From the NCBI GenBank assembly GCA_002480495.1, contig DLCG01000008.1:87620-151619 (forward strand): DNA of 64,000 nucleotides. Direction: 5' to 3'. The translations under genes were made by a program, and so were the position numbers. Numbering within the stretch: the first letter of the stretch is position 1; each line of letters opens with the position of its first letter. This DNA is from Rhodobiaceae bacterium UBA7804 (GTDB lineage: Bacteria > Pseudomonadota > Alphaproteobacteria > Parvibaculales > Parvibaculaceae). Below are positions 1 through 8,895 of this stretch, in pieces. The notes under the pieces were generated by a model. The model was not told the origin of the DNA, made no database searches, and worked only from the letters and a program-made list of their open reading frames with translations.

Positions 1-690
1 GGCGCCGCCTTCCGCTCGCTGATGAACAACTTCGCCATCGCCGTCTCTCTCGGCCTGCAATATGGCGTGCCGCTGGAAGAATATGTGGAAGCCTTCACCT
101 TCACGCGCTTCGAGCCCGCGGGCCTCGTCCAGGGTAACGACCGCATCAAGAACGCGACCTCGATCCTCGACTATGTGTTCCGCGAACTCGCCGTCTCCTA
201 TCTCGGCCGGTCCGATCTCGGCCATGTCGATCCGAAGGAGCTTGCCTTCGACGCGATGGGCGACGGCGCCGATGAAGGCAAGGCGCCTCCGCTCCCCGCC
301 GCCTCCGTGGTCAGCCCCGGCTATACACGCATGGCGCAGATGGGGAACCTCTATCTCGTGCGCGGCGGCGCGGCGGCCGAAGCCCGCGCCGATACGGCGG
401 AAGCGGTTGCCGCGCCCGCGGTGCGCGAGCAGACGGTGAAGGCCGAGGTCATGGCCGCCGGTGCGCTGATGCGCTCAGGCAATGCCGAGGCCATGAGCGC
501 GATCGCCGTGGGCACCGTTTCGTCCGGAGGCGGATCGTCTTCCGGCGGCGCGGGCATGTCGCGTGTCGTCGAAGCCCGCATGAAGGGCTATGAGGGCGAA
601 GCCTGCAGCGAATGCGGCAACTTCACCATGGTCCGCAATGGTACGTGTCTGAAGTGCGACACGTGTGGCGGCACGAGCGGGTGTAGCTGA
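1..690 (+). CDS. nrdJ: Vitamin B12-dependent (class II) ribonucleotide reductase, C-terminal part
   Basis: This is the 3' end of a gene that enters from the left; the frame is open from base 1 and closes with TGA. The first residues (GAAFRSLMNNFAIAVSLGLQ) and the following YGVPLEEYVEAFTFTRFEPAG match the conserved end of the catalytic barrel of NrdJ, which reduces ribonucleotides using adenosylcobalamin. A low-complexity Ala/Gly/Ser linker follows (about residues 90-190). The last 35 residues carry CSEC, CLKC and CGG clusters, the cysteine-rich tail that re-reduces the active site. The family is usually over 1000 residues, so only about 229 are visible. An internal ATG at 22 is not the start. 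No other ribonucleotide reductase lies in the window. Confidence 0.93.
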   Translation, partial: GAAFRSLMNNFAIAVSLGLQYGVPLEEYVEAFTFTRFEPAGLVQGNDRIKNATSILDYVFRELAVSYLGRSDLGHVDPKELAFDAMGDGADEGKAPPLPAASVVSPGYTRMAQMGNLYLVRGGAAAEARADTAEAVAAPAVREQTVKAEVMAAGALMRSGNAEAMSAIAVGTVSSGGGSSSGGAGMSRVVEARMKGYEGEACSECGNFTMVRNGTCLKCDTCGGTSGCS

Positions 691-734
691 GGTCGCTGTA
701 CGGCATTGTCCAGCCGGCACCCACCACACCCCTT

Positions 735-819
735 ATGTCATTCCGGCGGAAGCCGGAATCCATGTGCTGTCCTCAATATCATCGAGTCAGATGGACCCCG
801 GCTTTCGCCGGGATGACAT
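735..819. repeat. Dispersed palindromic repeat downstream of nrdJ
   Basis: Two 28-base arms, 735-762 and 792-819, are near-perfect reverse complements around a 29-base spacer. The core is CCCGGCTTTCGCCGGGATGAC or its complement, with CCGGC..GCCGG inside each arm. The same core recurs at 55859-55882 and 55977-56004, so this is a dispersed element rather than a gene-specific terminator. Its position just after nrdJ means it could still act as a transcript-end hairpin. Confidence 0.85.
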
Positions 820-859
820 TTGGGAGTGCAGGCCACGCTCGAAATAAACTTATCCCCTT

Positions 860-1180
860 CCCTTCCTCCGTACCCATATTGATGTGATCTCGCTCCACCG
901 AAGGGCGCGTCCGGACTGGCCGAATGCGTGGAGAGGGAACCGATCCTGCGGCGTGGGGAACAGTCCCGCGTCCCGGGCGATTTCAGGAGGTTGGCGGGTA
1001 ATACGGCCCGCGGATCGCCCCGGCCGATAAAAGCCGGAAGCGGTTCATGAGGTGGAGGAATCGTAACAGTCGGTGCGCGGAGCGTCGGAGGAGGACGCAC
1101 CCCGCCTATCAAATAAAATCATTGGCGGCGTCGCCGCCGCTCCGCGCAACCTTCCCTTGAAGGCCGCACTCCATGCACAA
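860..1180. other. Gene-free stretch with strong hairpins, possible structured RNA
   Basis: No convincing gene lies between the repeat and the kinase gene. The stretch is rich in nested complementary segments: GCGTGGGG..TCCCGCGT near 951-977, GGGCGAT..ATCGCCC near 978-1020 enclosing GCGGG..CCCGC, and GGCCG..GCCGG near 1021-1036. An AT-rich patch follows (about 1108-1120), then GGCGGCGTCGCCGCC. This could be a non-coding RNA on either strand, or simply GC-rich intergenic DNA. I did not recognise a known RNA family. The reading frames across it are low-complexity and run into the repeat, so I reject them as genes. Confidence 0.25.
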
Positions 1181-1205
1181 CTCCGAAGGCTCAGGCCTTG
1201 CGGAG
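1181..1205 (-). terminator. Hairpin at the end of the hybrid kinase gene
   Basis: CTCCGAAGGC and GCCTTGCGGAG form an almost perfect stem immediately after the stop codon of the minus-strand kinase. On the minus strand only a weak T-run (TTGTG) follows, so termination strength is uncertain. Confidence 0.5.
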
Positions 1206-3158
1206 CTATCCGTGTTCCCGTACGACGCCATGCGCCTTCAATGCACCGAGAATATCTGCCGGGCGGAAGGGCTTTGCGATGTGGTCGTCCATACCCGCTT
1301 CGAGGCAGGCTTCCCGGTGATGCGCCATCGCATTGGCGGTGAGGCCAAGGATCGGCGCCTTGAAGCCCATCTCCCGCAGCTTGCGGGTTGCGGTCAATCC
1401 GTCCATCACCGGCATCATTACATCCATGAAGACAACGTCGAACTCCCGTTCCTTCACGGCCTCCAGCGCCGCCGCACCGTCAAAGGCATAAACGGGCTCG
1501 ATACCCGCAATTGAAAGCACGGAGCCGATCACCTTGCGGTTGACCGGATTATCCTCGACGACGAGCACCGAAAGCGGTGCATCCGGCGTCGCCTCCACGG
1601 GTGCGGGCACGGGCGCAGCAGGCGCGGGCGCGGCCTTCGGCTCCGCGGGCGGCGGCACCTTTGCCTCCGCAGTCTCAATGCCCGCGACGAGCGGCAGCGT
1701 CACGGTGAAAAGCGAACCCTTGCCTTCGATGCTCTCGACGGCAATGCGCCCGTTCATGGCGTCGACAAGACGCTGCACGATGGCAAGGCCAAGCCCCGTG
1801 CCCTCGATGCGGCTCGACTTGCTATCCTCGATCCGCTCGAACTCGCGGAAGATGCTGTCGATCTTGTCGGCGGGAATGCCGCGGCCCGTATCGGCCACGC
1901 GAAGCACGAGATCGAGGCCGCTGGCGGTCTGCCGCGTTTCGGCGGTGAGCGTCACGTCGCCCTGCTCGGTGAACTTCACCGCATTGCCGAGCAGATTGAA
2001 CAGTATCTGCGAGATGCGGTCCGGATCGCCCTTCAGCCAGGTGCGCGTCGACAGCGGCAGCACGGCGTTGAAGTTCAGCCCCTTGCTTTCGGCGCGCGAG
2101 GCCATCATGTCGCAAACGGTACGCAGCAGCGTTTCGGCGTGAAAGTCACGGCTCGCGATCTCCACCTTGCGGGCTTCGAGCTTCGCCATGTCCAGCACGT
2201 CGTTGATGATCGAGAGCAGCATCTCGGCGGAGGAGCGCGCGGTGCGGATCAGTTCGAGCTGGTCGCCCGAGACTTCCGTCTCCTGCAGCATGTCGAGCAT
2301 GCCCATCACGCCGGTCATGGGCGTGCGGATTTCATGGCTCATGGAAGCGAGAAAAGCGCTCTTGGCCTCGCTTGCCCGCTTCGCGTCGTCCCGCGCCGCC
2401 ACGAGCTCGGCTTCCGCCTGCTTCTGCGCGGTAATGTCCTGAATCTGGGAGATGAAGTAGAGCGGCTCACCGTTTTCCGCGCGCAGAATGGCGACAGCGA
2501 GATAGCCCCAGATGATCTCGCCATCCTTGCGGATGTAGCGCTTCTCCATCTGATAGCCGTCGCGCTTGCCTTCGATGCACTCATGCATCAGGTCGAGATC
2601 GGCTTCGAGGTCGTCCGGCCAGGTGATGTCCTGGAAGGTGCGCGCGCGCAGCTCCTCCGCCGTGTATCCAAGCATGCGGCAGAGCGCCTCGTTCATCTGC
2701 AGCCATTCGCCGTCAATGCCGACAAGCGCGATGCCATGCGCCGCGCCCATCAGCGCCATGCGGAACCGCAGATCGTTTTCCTCGTTCAAACTGCCAGAGG
2801 TGCAGTCCTGCACGAGGCCGCGAATGAGGTCTCCCTGCCGCTCAGTACAGAAAATACGCACGGCCACGGGATCGTCGCGAAAAGTGAAGCTGACGGTGAA
2901 CGCATCGCCGGGCGCGCAGGTTTCCAGCCAGCCATGAAGCTGCTTCATGGAAGGCGAGCGGTCCGCCCGGCAGGGATAGAGCCGGCGGGGAACATTGCGG
3001 AAGTCGAGTACAGGCGAAAGGAGATCGAGCACGCCTTCGCCAAGGTCACAGGTCCAGGTTCCGATGGAAAAGGCACTGGCGAACGCTCCCACAAGATGTT
3101 GCGGCAGGTCGATCTCGCCGGACGGTGCCGGCATGAATTCAGCTCTGGAAGCGTTCAT
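1206..3158 (-). CDS. PAS-containing hybrid sensor histidine kinase with receiver domain
   Basis: The 650-residue protein has no signal peptide or membrane segment, so it is a soluble cytoplasmic sensor. Domain order: an unassigned N-terminal region (1-125), a PAS/PAC sensor (about 130-250, ending DITAQKQAEAEL), HisKA with the phospho-accepting His275 in SHEIRTP, and an ATPase domain with the N box (NLLGNAVKF, about 388), DTGRGIP and GTGLGLAI. A Pro/Ala-rich linker (about 498-528) leads to a receiver domain with VVEDN, phospho-acceptor Asp579 in FMDVMMP, the switch Thr in GLTAN and Lys in AKPF. It probably passes phosphate to a separate histidine phosphotransferase. No cognate regulator is adjacent, so its signal and output are unknown. 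Confidence 0.93.
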   Translation of the reverse strand: MNASRAEFMPAPSGEIDLPQHLVGAFASAFSIGTWTCDLGEGVLDLLSPVLDFRNVPRRLYPCRADRSPSMKQLHGWLETCAPGDAFTVSFTFRDDPVAVRIFCTERQGDLIRGLVQDCTSGSLNEENDLRFRMALMGAAHGIALVGIDGEWLQMNEALCRMLGYTAEELRARTFQDITWPDDLEADLDLMHECIEGKRDGYQMEKRYIRKDGEIIWGYLAVAILRAENGEPLYFISQIQDITAQKQAEAELVAARDDAKRASEAKSAFLASMSHEIRTPMTGVMGMLDMLQETEVSGDQLELIRTARSSAEMLLSIINDVLDMAKLEARKVEIASRDFHAETLLRTVCDMMASRAESKGLNFNAVLPLSTRTWLKGDPDRISQILFNLLGNAVKFTEQGDVTLTAETRQTASGLDLVLRVADTGRGIPADKIDSIFREFERIEDSKSSRIEGTGLGLAIVQRLVDAMNGRIAVESIEGKGSLFTVTLPLVAGIETAEAKVPPPAEPKAAPAPAAPVPAPVEATPDAPLSVLVVEDNPVNRKVIGSVLSIAGIEPVYAFDGAAALEAVKEREFDVVFMDVMMPVMDGLTATRKLREMGFKAPILGLTANAMAHHREACLEAGMDDHIAKPFRPADILGALKAHGVVREHG

Positions 3159-3341
3159 TCGGACATTCCATCGGGGGTGAAGCCCGGCCCGGAGGCCGAG
3201 ATACCATCCAGCGATTTAACCCTGCGATGCTTAACCACAGGTTTCCTCCGGGATTTGGATGCCCCCCTCGAGAATCCCGGATTTGAGCCACAGCCGCGGC
3301 GGACCTAGACTTTTGCGGCACATCCGGAGGGGAGATTTCCC

Positions 3342-4574
3342 GTGAACGCCTATGAAGCCCTCGTCGCGGTCGCGGTGCTCATTATCGCCTATGGGCTTGT
3401 CTCGGGCGGCCGCATCGGACGCCATGTCACCGCGCCCATGGTTTTTACCGCGGCGGGTGCCCTGCTCGCGTTTCTCGGCTTCGGAAGCAGCGCGGGCGCC
3501 GCCGAGAACGAAATCGTTAACGAAGCCATGCGTCTTCTGGCCGAGTTCGGGCTCGCGATTCTGCTCTTCACGGATGCGGCGCGGATCAACCCTTCCCATC
3601 TCCGGAAGGACGATCGCCTTCCCGCCCGAATGCTGCTCATCGGGCTGCCGGGTGCCGCCCTGTTCGGTTTCGGGGTCGCCTGGGCCATGTTTCCGGGTGA
3701 AACATGGTGGGCGCTGGCGCTGATGGCCCTCATACTGGCACCGACCGACGCAGCGCTCGCCCAAAGCGCCATCGCCAATGAGAAGATGCCCGAGCGCATC
3801 TCCCAGACGCTCAATGTCGAGAGCGGGCTCAATGACGGGCTGGTGCTGCCACCGATCCTCATCGTGCTTGGCATCGCGGCCGGGGAAGCGGCCACATCGG
3901 GAGCGGCGGCGACGCTTGCCGGCCATCTCATTCTCGGGCCCCTTGCAGGCATCGTCATCGGCTATGGCGGCGGCTGGCTGATCCGCCATGCCGTTCGCGC
4001 CCATGAGATGACGCCGCTCTTTCAGCGGCTATCCGCGCCAGCGCTCGCCATCATCGCCTATGCGGGCGCGGAGGCCGTGGCGGGAAACGGCTTTATCGCC
4101 GCCTTCGTCGCCGGTCTCATGATGCCCCTTACGCTGCACAGGGACCGCCCCGCGCAGCGGCTGGAGGAATTCGCCGAAGCGGAGGCAAGCATTCTCACCT
4201 CGGCGCTTTTCCTGCTTTTCGGTGCCCTCATCCTGCCGGTCGGCGCGCCGCTCTGGGATCTCAGCGCCCTCTTCTACGCCCTGCTCAGCCTGACGGCGGT
4301 CAGGATGGTGCCGGTCGCCCTCTCCCTCATCGGCGCCGGCCTGGGGCCCGGCACGACCGGACTTCTGGCCTGGTTCGGCCCGCGCGGTATCGCCTCCGTC
4401 CTCTATCTGCTGATCGTCATGCAACAACTGGCCGGCGAGACGCCCGAACGCCTCATCTCGATCGTTTCGCTGACGGTCCTGCTGTCGATCTTCCTGCACG
4501 GCATATCGGCAAGCCCGTTGGCAAACCTCTATTTCCGTTTCAGCCAGGAAAAGGGAGGCAAGGAAGACGGCTAG
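3342..4574 (+). CDS. CPA1-family cation:proton antiporter
   Basis: This 410-residue, very hydrophobic protein has roughly 12 membrane segments and should exchange Na+ or K+ for protons across the inner membrane. The family signature ESGLNDG (about residues 163-169) is intact, and LAPTDAALAQS just before it is also typical of CPA1 (NhaP-type) antiporters. Translation starts at GTG, preceded by a good ribosome site (GGAGGGGAG). The usual long cytoplasmic C-terminal regulatory domain is absent; the protein ends soon after the last membrane segment. Which ion it carries cannot be read from the sequence. Confidence 0.9.
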   Translation: MNAYEALVAVAVLIIAYGLVSGGRIGRHVTAPMVFTAAGALLAFLGFGSSAGAAENEIVNEAMRLLAEFGLAILLFTDAARINPSHLRKDDRLPARMLLIGLPGAALFGFGVAWAMFPGETWWALALMALILAPTDAALAQSAIANEKMPERISQTLNVESGLNDGLVLPPILIVLGIAAGEAATSGAAATLAGHLILGPLAGIVIGYGGGWLIRHAVRAHEMTPLFQRLSAPALAIIAYAGAEAVAGNGFIAAFVAGLMMPLTLHRDRPAQRLEEFAEAEASILTSALFLLFGALILPVGAPLWDLSALFYALLSLTAVRMVPVALSLIGAGLGPGTTGLLAWFGPRGIASVLYLLIVMQQLAGETPERLISIVSLTVLLSIFLHGISASPLANLYFRFSQEKGGKEDG

Positions 4575-4661
4575 GCTCTGTCGCAATCCGGTCAAAATCC
4601 GAGCCTAGAGACTCACCGCTTGGGGCTTTTTGAGGCAACCAGCAATTCGAAAGGCAGAACG

Positions 4662-5192
4662 ATGAAAAGAACCGGAATTTTTCTTGCGGCCCTCGCGATG
4701 TGCGCCATGGGCGCCGCGCCTGCTTTCGCCGCCAATGTCTACGAGACACTGAAAGGCAATCCGCAATTCTCGACGCTGACGAAGATCATCGAAGCGAACG
4801 AGCTGAAGTTCCGCTACACGGAGGGCAACATCACGGTCTTCGCGCCCACCGACGAAGCGCTTGCGAACCAGCCCGGCGGCATCGACGATCTGCTCGCAGG
4901 CGACAATCCCAGCAACAAGGAGAATGCACGCGCCCTGCTTCTCTACAGCATCGTGAGCGGCCGCCTGACGCCAGCGCAGCTCGAGGGCAAGGTGACTGAT
5001 GCGACGACGCTCCAGCGCGGCAAGGTGAAGATCGACGGCACGCGGACGCCGATCCATTACGGCAGCGAGAAGTTCGGCGCCAATGTTTCCGGCGATGCCA
5101 TCGAGGCGTCCAACGGCGTCATTATTCCGGTGGACGCGTTGGCGATCCCCGTCTTCGACGAGGAGACGCCGCATTCGCCCGAGGCGCAATAG
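4662..5192 (+). CDS. Secreted fasciclin (FAS1) domain protein
   Basis: A signal peptide (MKRTGIFLAALAMCAMGAAPAFA, cut near residue 23) precedes one FAS1 domain covering nearly all of the 176-residue precursor. Diagnostic stretches are the H1-like box ITVFAPTDEAL (about 57-67) and the H2-like region near VSGDAIEASNGVIIPVDALAIP at the end. FAS1 proteins are secreted or periplasmic adhesion or matrix proteins; the ligand here is unknown. I chose the ATG at 4662 because the signal peptide begins there and AAGGCAG lies upstream. An ATG 42 bases earlier would add an unlikely extension. Confidence 0.9.
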   Translation: MKRTGIFLAALAMCAMGAAPAFAANVYETLKGNPQFSTLTKIIEANELKFRYTEGNITVFAPTDEALANQPGGIDDLLAGDNPSNKENARALLLYSIVSGRLTPAQLEGKVTDATTLQRGKVKIDGTRTPIHYGSEKFGANVSGDAIEASNGVIIPVDALAIPVFDEETPHSPEAQ

Positions 5193-5200
5193 ACGCGCTT

Positions 5201-5647
5201 TCAGACGTTGTAGCTTTCCGAAAGCTGTTCCTTGATCTCGCGCGGGGTGAGCTGGGTATAGTCCTTGTTCACCTCGCCGAGCAGCTTTTCCTTCGTCTCG
5301 GGAGAGAGAAGCGGGCGCAAGTTGCCCAGCATTTCCGGCGGCGCGACGAGGATCAGCTTGTCGAAATCGCCATTGCGCGACTTCTCCTTGAGAAGCCCCG
5401 CAATCTCCCGGGCGAAGTCGCGTTTCGCCTGCTCGTGCCAGTCGGCCGGGGGCTCATATGCGGAACGGCGATTGCCGACACTTTCGAAGGTGCGCCCGGG
5501 TTTGTCGGTGCCTTGCTCCCGCGTCGGCGGGTTAGGCATGTTGAGATCCGGCATGGCAATCGCGGGATCGGCATTCCGCTTCTCGCTGGCGAGAAACCGG
5601 CACATGCCGCCATCCGTCACGACGATCCAGATTCGCTTCGGCTGCAT
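5201..5647 (-). CDS. Host-attachment family protein
   Basis: The 148-residue soluble protein belongs to the family annotated as required for attachment to host cells. Visible features are the start WIVVTDGGMCRFLASE, a central region with TFESVGNRRSAYEPP, a conserved DFAREIAGLLKE helix, KLILVAPPEMLGNLRPLLS, and the final TPREIKEQL. Similarity to archaeal release factor-like (baeRF) folds is known for this family. Its biochemical role is unclear and a literal role in host attachment should not be assumed. It is transcribed convergently with the fasciclin gene, only 8 bases away. Confidence 0.85.
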   Translation of the reverse strand: MQPKRIWIVVTDGGMCRFLASEKRNADPAIAMPDLNMPNPPTREQGTDKPGRTFESVGNRRSAYEPPADWHEQAKRDFAREIAGLLKEKSRNGDFDKLILVAPPEMLGNLRPLLSPETKEKLLGEVNKDYTQLTPREIKEQLSESYNV

Positions 5648-5739
5648 CTATACCTCCGCTTTCTGCCCCATCCACAGGGACATAGTGGCAGGAGCGAAGG
5701 CGACAAGGTAGTCCCCGCAGGGGGCTGCGCCGAATAGCC

Positions 5740-7563
5740 TCAGCCGTCCTTCTTCTTCTCGAGCGGGGGCACGACGCGAATATGCAGTTCTTTCAACTGC
5801 TTCGGTTCGACTTCCGAAGGCGCCTGCATCAGCAGATCCTGCGCCTGCTGGTTCATCGGGAACATGGTCACCTCGCGCAGGTTTTCCACGCCCGCGAGCA
5901 GCATCACCATGCGGTCGATACCGGGCGCAAGGCCGCCATGCGGGGGCGCGCCATATTTGAAGGCATTCAGCATGCCGCCGAACTTCGTCTCGACCACGGA
6001 CTTGTCATAGCCCGCGATCTCGAAGGCCTTGTACATGACATCCGGCTTGTGGTTACGCACGGCGCCGGAGGAAAGCTCCACGCCATTGCAGACGATGTCG
6101 TACTGGAAGGCGGTTATACCGAGGATCTCGTCCGCATCGGCCTTGTCGAGCTGGAGGAACTTGTCGAGCGGGTAGTTCGGCATCGAAAACGGATTGTGCG
6201 AGAAGTCGATCTTCTTCTCGTCCTCGTTCCACTCATACATCGGGAAGTCGACGATCCAGCAGAACTTGAAGACGCCCTCTTCGACAAGGCCAAGCTCCGT
6301 GCCGATGCGCGTGCGCGCCTGGCCGGCAAAGCTCGCGAACTTGGCGGGCTGGCCGGCGACGAAGAAGACGGCATCTCCCGCTTCAAGGCCGAGCTGGGTG
6401 CGGATCGCCTCGGTGCGTTCCGGGCCGATATTCTTCGCGACGGGGCCCGCACCTTCCAGCGCGCCGCCCTCTTCGCGGAAGAAAATATAGCCGAGGCCCG
6501 GCTGGCCCTCTCCCTGCGCCCAGGAATTCATGCGGTCGCAGAAGGCGCGGTTGCCGCCGCCCGGCGCCGGGATCGCCCAAACCTCGACCTTCGAGTCCTT
6601 CTCGATCATGCCGGCGAAGACCTTGAAGCCGGAGCCGCGGAACTGCTCCGTCACGTTCTGCATCTCGATCGGGTTGCGCAGGTCCGGCTTGTCGGAGCCG
6701 TATTTGCGCATCGCTTCGGCGTAGGGGATACGCGTGAAGGGATAAGGCGAAACTTTCCTGTCGCCCGCGAACTCCTCGAAAAGCCCATGCAGCACGGGTT
6801 CGATGGCAGCAAAAACATCGTCCTGCGTGACGAAGCTCATCTCGACATCGAGCTGATAGAATTCGCCGGGCGAGCGGTCGGCGCGGGCATCCTCGTCGCG
6901 GAAGCAGGGCGCGATCTGGAAGTAGCGGTCGAAACCCGCCACCATGATGAGCTGCTTGAACTGCTGCGGCGCCTGCGGCAGCGCATAGAACTTGCCGGGA
7001 TGCATGCGCGAGGGCACGAGGAAGTCGCGCGCGCCTTCCGGGCTCGAAGCGGTCAGGATCGGCGTCTGGAATTCGTTGAAGCCTGCTTCCGTCATCCGGC
7101 GGCGCACCGATGCGATGATCTTCGAGCGGAGCAGGATGTTCCGGTGCAGCGTCTCGCGGCGCAGGTCGAGAAAGCGATAGGTGAGCCGGATGTCTTCGGG
7201 ATAGTCCGGCTCGCCGAAGACCGGCAGCGGCAGGTCCTGCGCTTCCGAGAGTACCTCCATAGACGCAACGGCGATCTCGATATCCCCGGTGGGCAGATTG
7301 GGGTTTACCGTTTCCGCGGAGCGGGCGAGAACCTTGCCTTCGACCGACACCACGAATTCGGAACGAACCTTTTCGGCGAGCCCGAAGGCCTCTGCCCGGT
7401 CGGGATCGAAGACGAGCTGGGTCAGCCCGTAATTGTCGCGCAGGTCGATGAAAAGGAGGCCGCCATGGTCGCGCTTGCGGTGGACCCAGCCCGATAGACG
7501 GACGGTCTCGCCCACATGCGACTTGCGAAGCTCGCCACAGGTGTGGCTGCGGAAACTGCTCAT
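5740..7563 (-). CDS. aspS: Aspartyl-tRNA synthetase
   Basis: The 607-residue class II synthetase attaches aspartate to tRNA-Asp. An OB-fold anticodon-binding domain (1-110, GWVHRKRDHGGLLFIDLRD) is followed by the catalytic core with FRDEDARADRSPGEFYQLD (motif 2), a bacterial-type GAD insertion (about 290-420), SHNPFSMP, and motif 3 GLAPGIDRMVMLLAG. The start is MSSFRSHTCGELR at 7563; an in-frame ATG two codons upstream (7569) is equally possible. Many alphaproteobacteria lack asparaginyl-tRNA synthetase and use a relaxed AspRS that also charges tRNA-Asn; the window alone does not decide this. The gene is divergent from rnd. Confidence 0.97.
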   Translation of the reverse strand: MSSFRSHTCGELRKSHVGETVRLSGWVHRKRDHGGLLFIDLRDNYGLTQLVFDPDRAEAFGLAEKVRSEFVVSVEGKVLARSAETVNPNLPTGDIEIAVASMEVLSEAQDLPLPVFGEPDYPEDIRLTYRFLDLRRETLHRNILLRSKIIASVRRRMTEAGFNEFQTPILTASSPEGARDFLVPSRMHPGKFYALPQAPQQFKQLIMVAGFDRYFQIAPCFRDEDARADRSPGEFYQLDVEMSFVTQDDVFAAIEPVLHGLFEEFAGDRKVSPYPFTRIPYAEAMRKYGSDKPDLRNPIEMQNVTEQFRGSGFKVFAGMIEKDSKVEVWAIPAPGGGNRAFCDRMNSWAQGEGQPGLGYIFFREEGGALEGAGPVAKNIGPERTEAIRTQLGLEAGDAVFFVAGQPAKFASFAGQARTRIGTELGLVEEGVFKFCWIVDFPMYEWNEDEKKIDFSHNPFSMPNYPLDKFLQLDKADADEILGITAFQYDIVCNGVELSSGAVRNHKPDVMYKAFEIAGYDKSVVETKFGGMLNAFKYGAPPHGGLAPGIDRMVMLLAGVENLREVTMFPMNQQAQDLLMQAPSEVEPKQLKELHIRVVPPLEKKKDG

Positions 7564-7696
7564 TGTCATAAAGCCTTGAGATTCAAGCACGAATCGGCGC
7601 GAGATAACTAACGATATACCCGGCGACGGGGGAAAAGCGCATGGATCGGCGGCTCTTGTCAAGGGCGGGAGGCCCATCCCGTTCCATATCTCTGGC

Positions 7697-7725
7697 AGGA
7701 CAGCGCAATCAGGATCGGCTATAGA
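7697..7725 (+). promoter_or_regulatory. Putative promoter of rnd, near-leaderless
   Basis: AGGACA (7697-7702) and TATAGA (7720-7725) are separated by 17 bases and match 4/6 and 5/6 of the sigma-70 consensus. Transcription would start around 7732-7733, right at the rnd ATG. No Shine-Dalgarno sequence lies before that ATG, which fits a leaderless message. Prediction only. Confidence 0.4.
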
Positions 7726-7732
7726 GCGGCGC

Positions 7733-8890
7733 ATGGAAATCATTACGACGAACGAGGCCCTGAAGGCCGCCTGTGACCGGCTTTCCGACGCCGGCTTTGT
7801 CACCGTCGATACCGAGTTCATGCGGGATTCGACATTCTGGCCGGTTCTGTGCCTGATCCAGCTTGCGGGGCCCAGGGACGAAATCATCATCGACCCTCTG
7901 GCGCCGGATATCGACCTCGCCCCCTTCTATGCCCTGATGAAGAACCGGAAGGTCGTGAAGGTCTTCCATGCGGCGCGGCAGGACATCGAAATCTTCTATC
8001 ACGAGGGGGACGCGATCCCGGACCCGCTGTTCGACACGCAGGTGGCAGCGATGGTCTGCGGCTTCGGCGACTCTGTCGGCTATGAAACGCTGGTCCGCAA
8101 GCTTACGGGGGGCAGCGTCGACAAGTCCTCCCGCTTCACCGACTGGTCGCGCCGGCCGCTTTCCGAAAAGCAGCTCCAATACGCGATGGCGGACGTCACC
8201 TATCTGCGTACGATTTACGAAGTGCTGGCAAAGCGCCTCACACAGACCAAGCGCTCGCACTGGGTAGCCGAGGAGATGGCGGTCCTCCAGGACCCCGAGA
8301 CCTATGCCATGCGGCCCGAGAACGCATGGAAACGGCTGAAGATGCGCTTCCGTGGGCGGCGCGGGCTCGCGGTGCTCGTCGAGGTCGCCGCCTGGCGCGA
8401 AAGGCAGGCGCAGGAGCGCGATATGCCGCGCTCGCGCATCATGAAGGATGATGCGCTCTATGAAATCGCGACCCAGCTTCCCAAGAGCGTGAGCGACCTC
8501 GACGCGCTTCGTGCCGTGCCCAAGGGCTTCTCGAACAGCCGCTCCGCGGCGAGCCTGATGGAAGCCGTCGAGCGAGGCCTCGGAATGAACGAGGAAGACA
8601 TTCCCGTCGTCGAGGGGCCGGAGCCCCTGCCCGCCGGGATCGGTCCGCTGGTCGAACTTCTGAAGGTACTGCTCAAGCAGAAATGCGAGGAGCATGACGT
8701 GGCGCAGAAGCTGGTCGCCAATGTCAGCGACCTCGAACTCATCGCCGCCCACACGGAGGCGGACGTACCCGCGATGAAGGGCTGGCGCCGCGAACTTTTC
8801 GGAGAGGACGCCCTCAGGCTCAAGCGTGGCGAACTCGCCATCGGCGCAAAGGGCAAGCGCATCGTGCTGATCGAGACGGGGAAGAAGTAG
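7733..8890 (+). CDS. rnd: Ribonuclease D
   Basis: This 385-residue 3'-5' exoribonuclease processes tRNA and other RNA 3' ends. The DEDDy exonuclease domain (1-200) shows VDTEFMRDSTFWP (Exo I, Asp and Glu), VFHAARQDIEIF (Exo II) and QLQYAMADVTYL (Exo III with Tyr and Asp). HRDC-type helical segments follow (about 210-370). Length and domain order match RNase D. The start is the first ATG, and sequence conservation begins immediately after it (MEIITTNEAL). The promoter-like sequence upstream suggests a very short or absent 5' leader. Confidence 0.95.
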   Translation: MEIITTNEALKAACDRLSDAGFVTVDTEFMRDSTFWPVLCLIQLAGPRDEIIIDPLAPDIDLAPFYALMKNRKVVKVFHAARQDIEIFYHEGDAIPDPLFDTQVAAMVCGFGDSVGYETLVRKLTGGSVDKSSRFTDWSRRPLSEKQLQYAMADVTYLRTIYEVLAKRLTQTKRSHWVAEEMAVLQDPETYAMRPENAWKRLKMRFRGRRGLAVLVEVAAWRERQAQERDMPRSRIMKDDALYEIATQLPKSVSDLDALRAVPKGFSNSRSAASLMEAVERGLGMNEEDIPVVEGPEPLPAGIGPLVELLKVLLKQKCEEHDVAQKLVANVSDLELIAAHTEADVPAMKGWRRELFGEDALRLKRGELAIGAKGKRIVLIETGKK

Positions 8891-8895
8891 CGGCC

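Noticed and set aside
860..1010. Cobalamin or glycine riboswitch near nrdJ
   Set aside because: Short resemblances (for example CCACCGAAGGGCGC) lack the other conserved blocks of either riboswitch, and the element is downstream, not upstream, of nrdJ.
738..1112. Minus-strand reading frame of 124 codons downstream of nrdJ
   Set aside because: It is Pro/Arg-rich low complexity and its end is read from the dispersed repeat; no domain and no ribosome site.
5782..7497. 571-codon plus-strand frame opposite aspS
   Set aside because: Antisense shadow of a certain synthetase gene.
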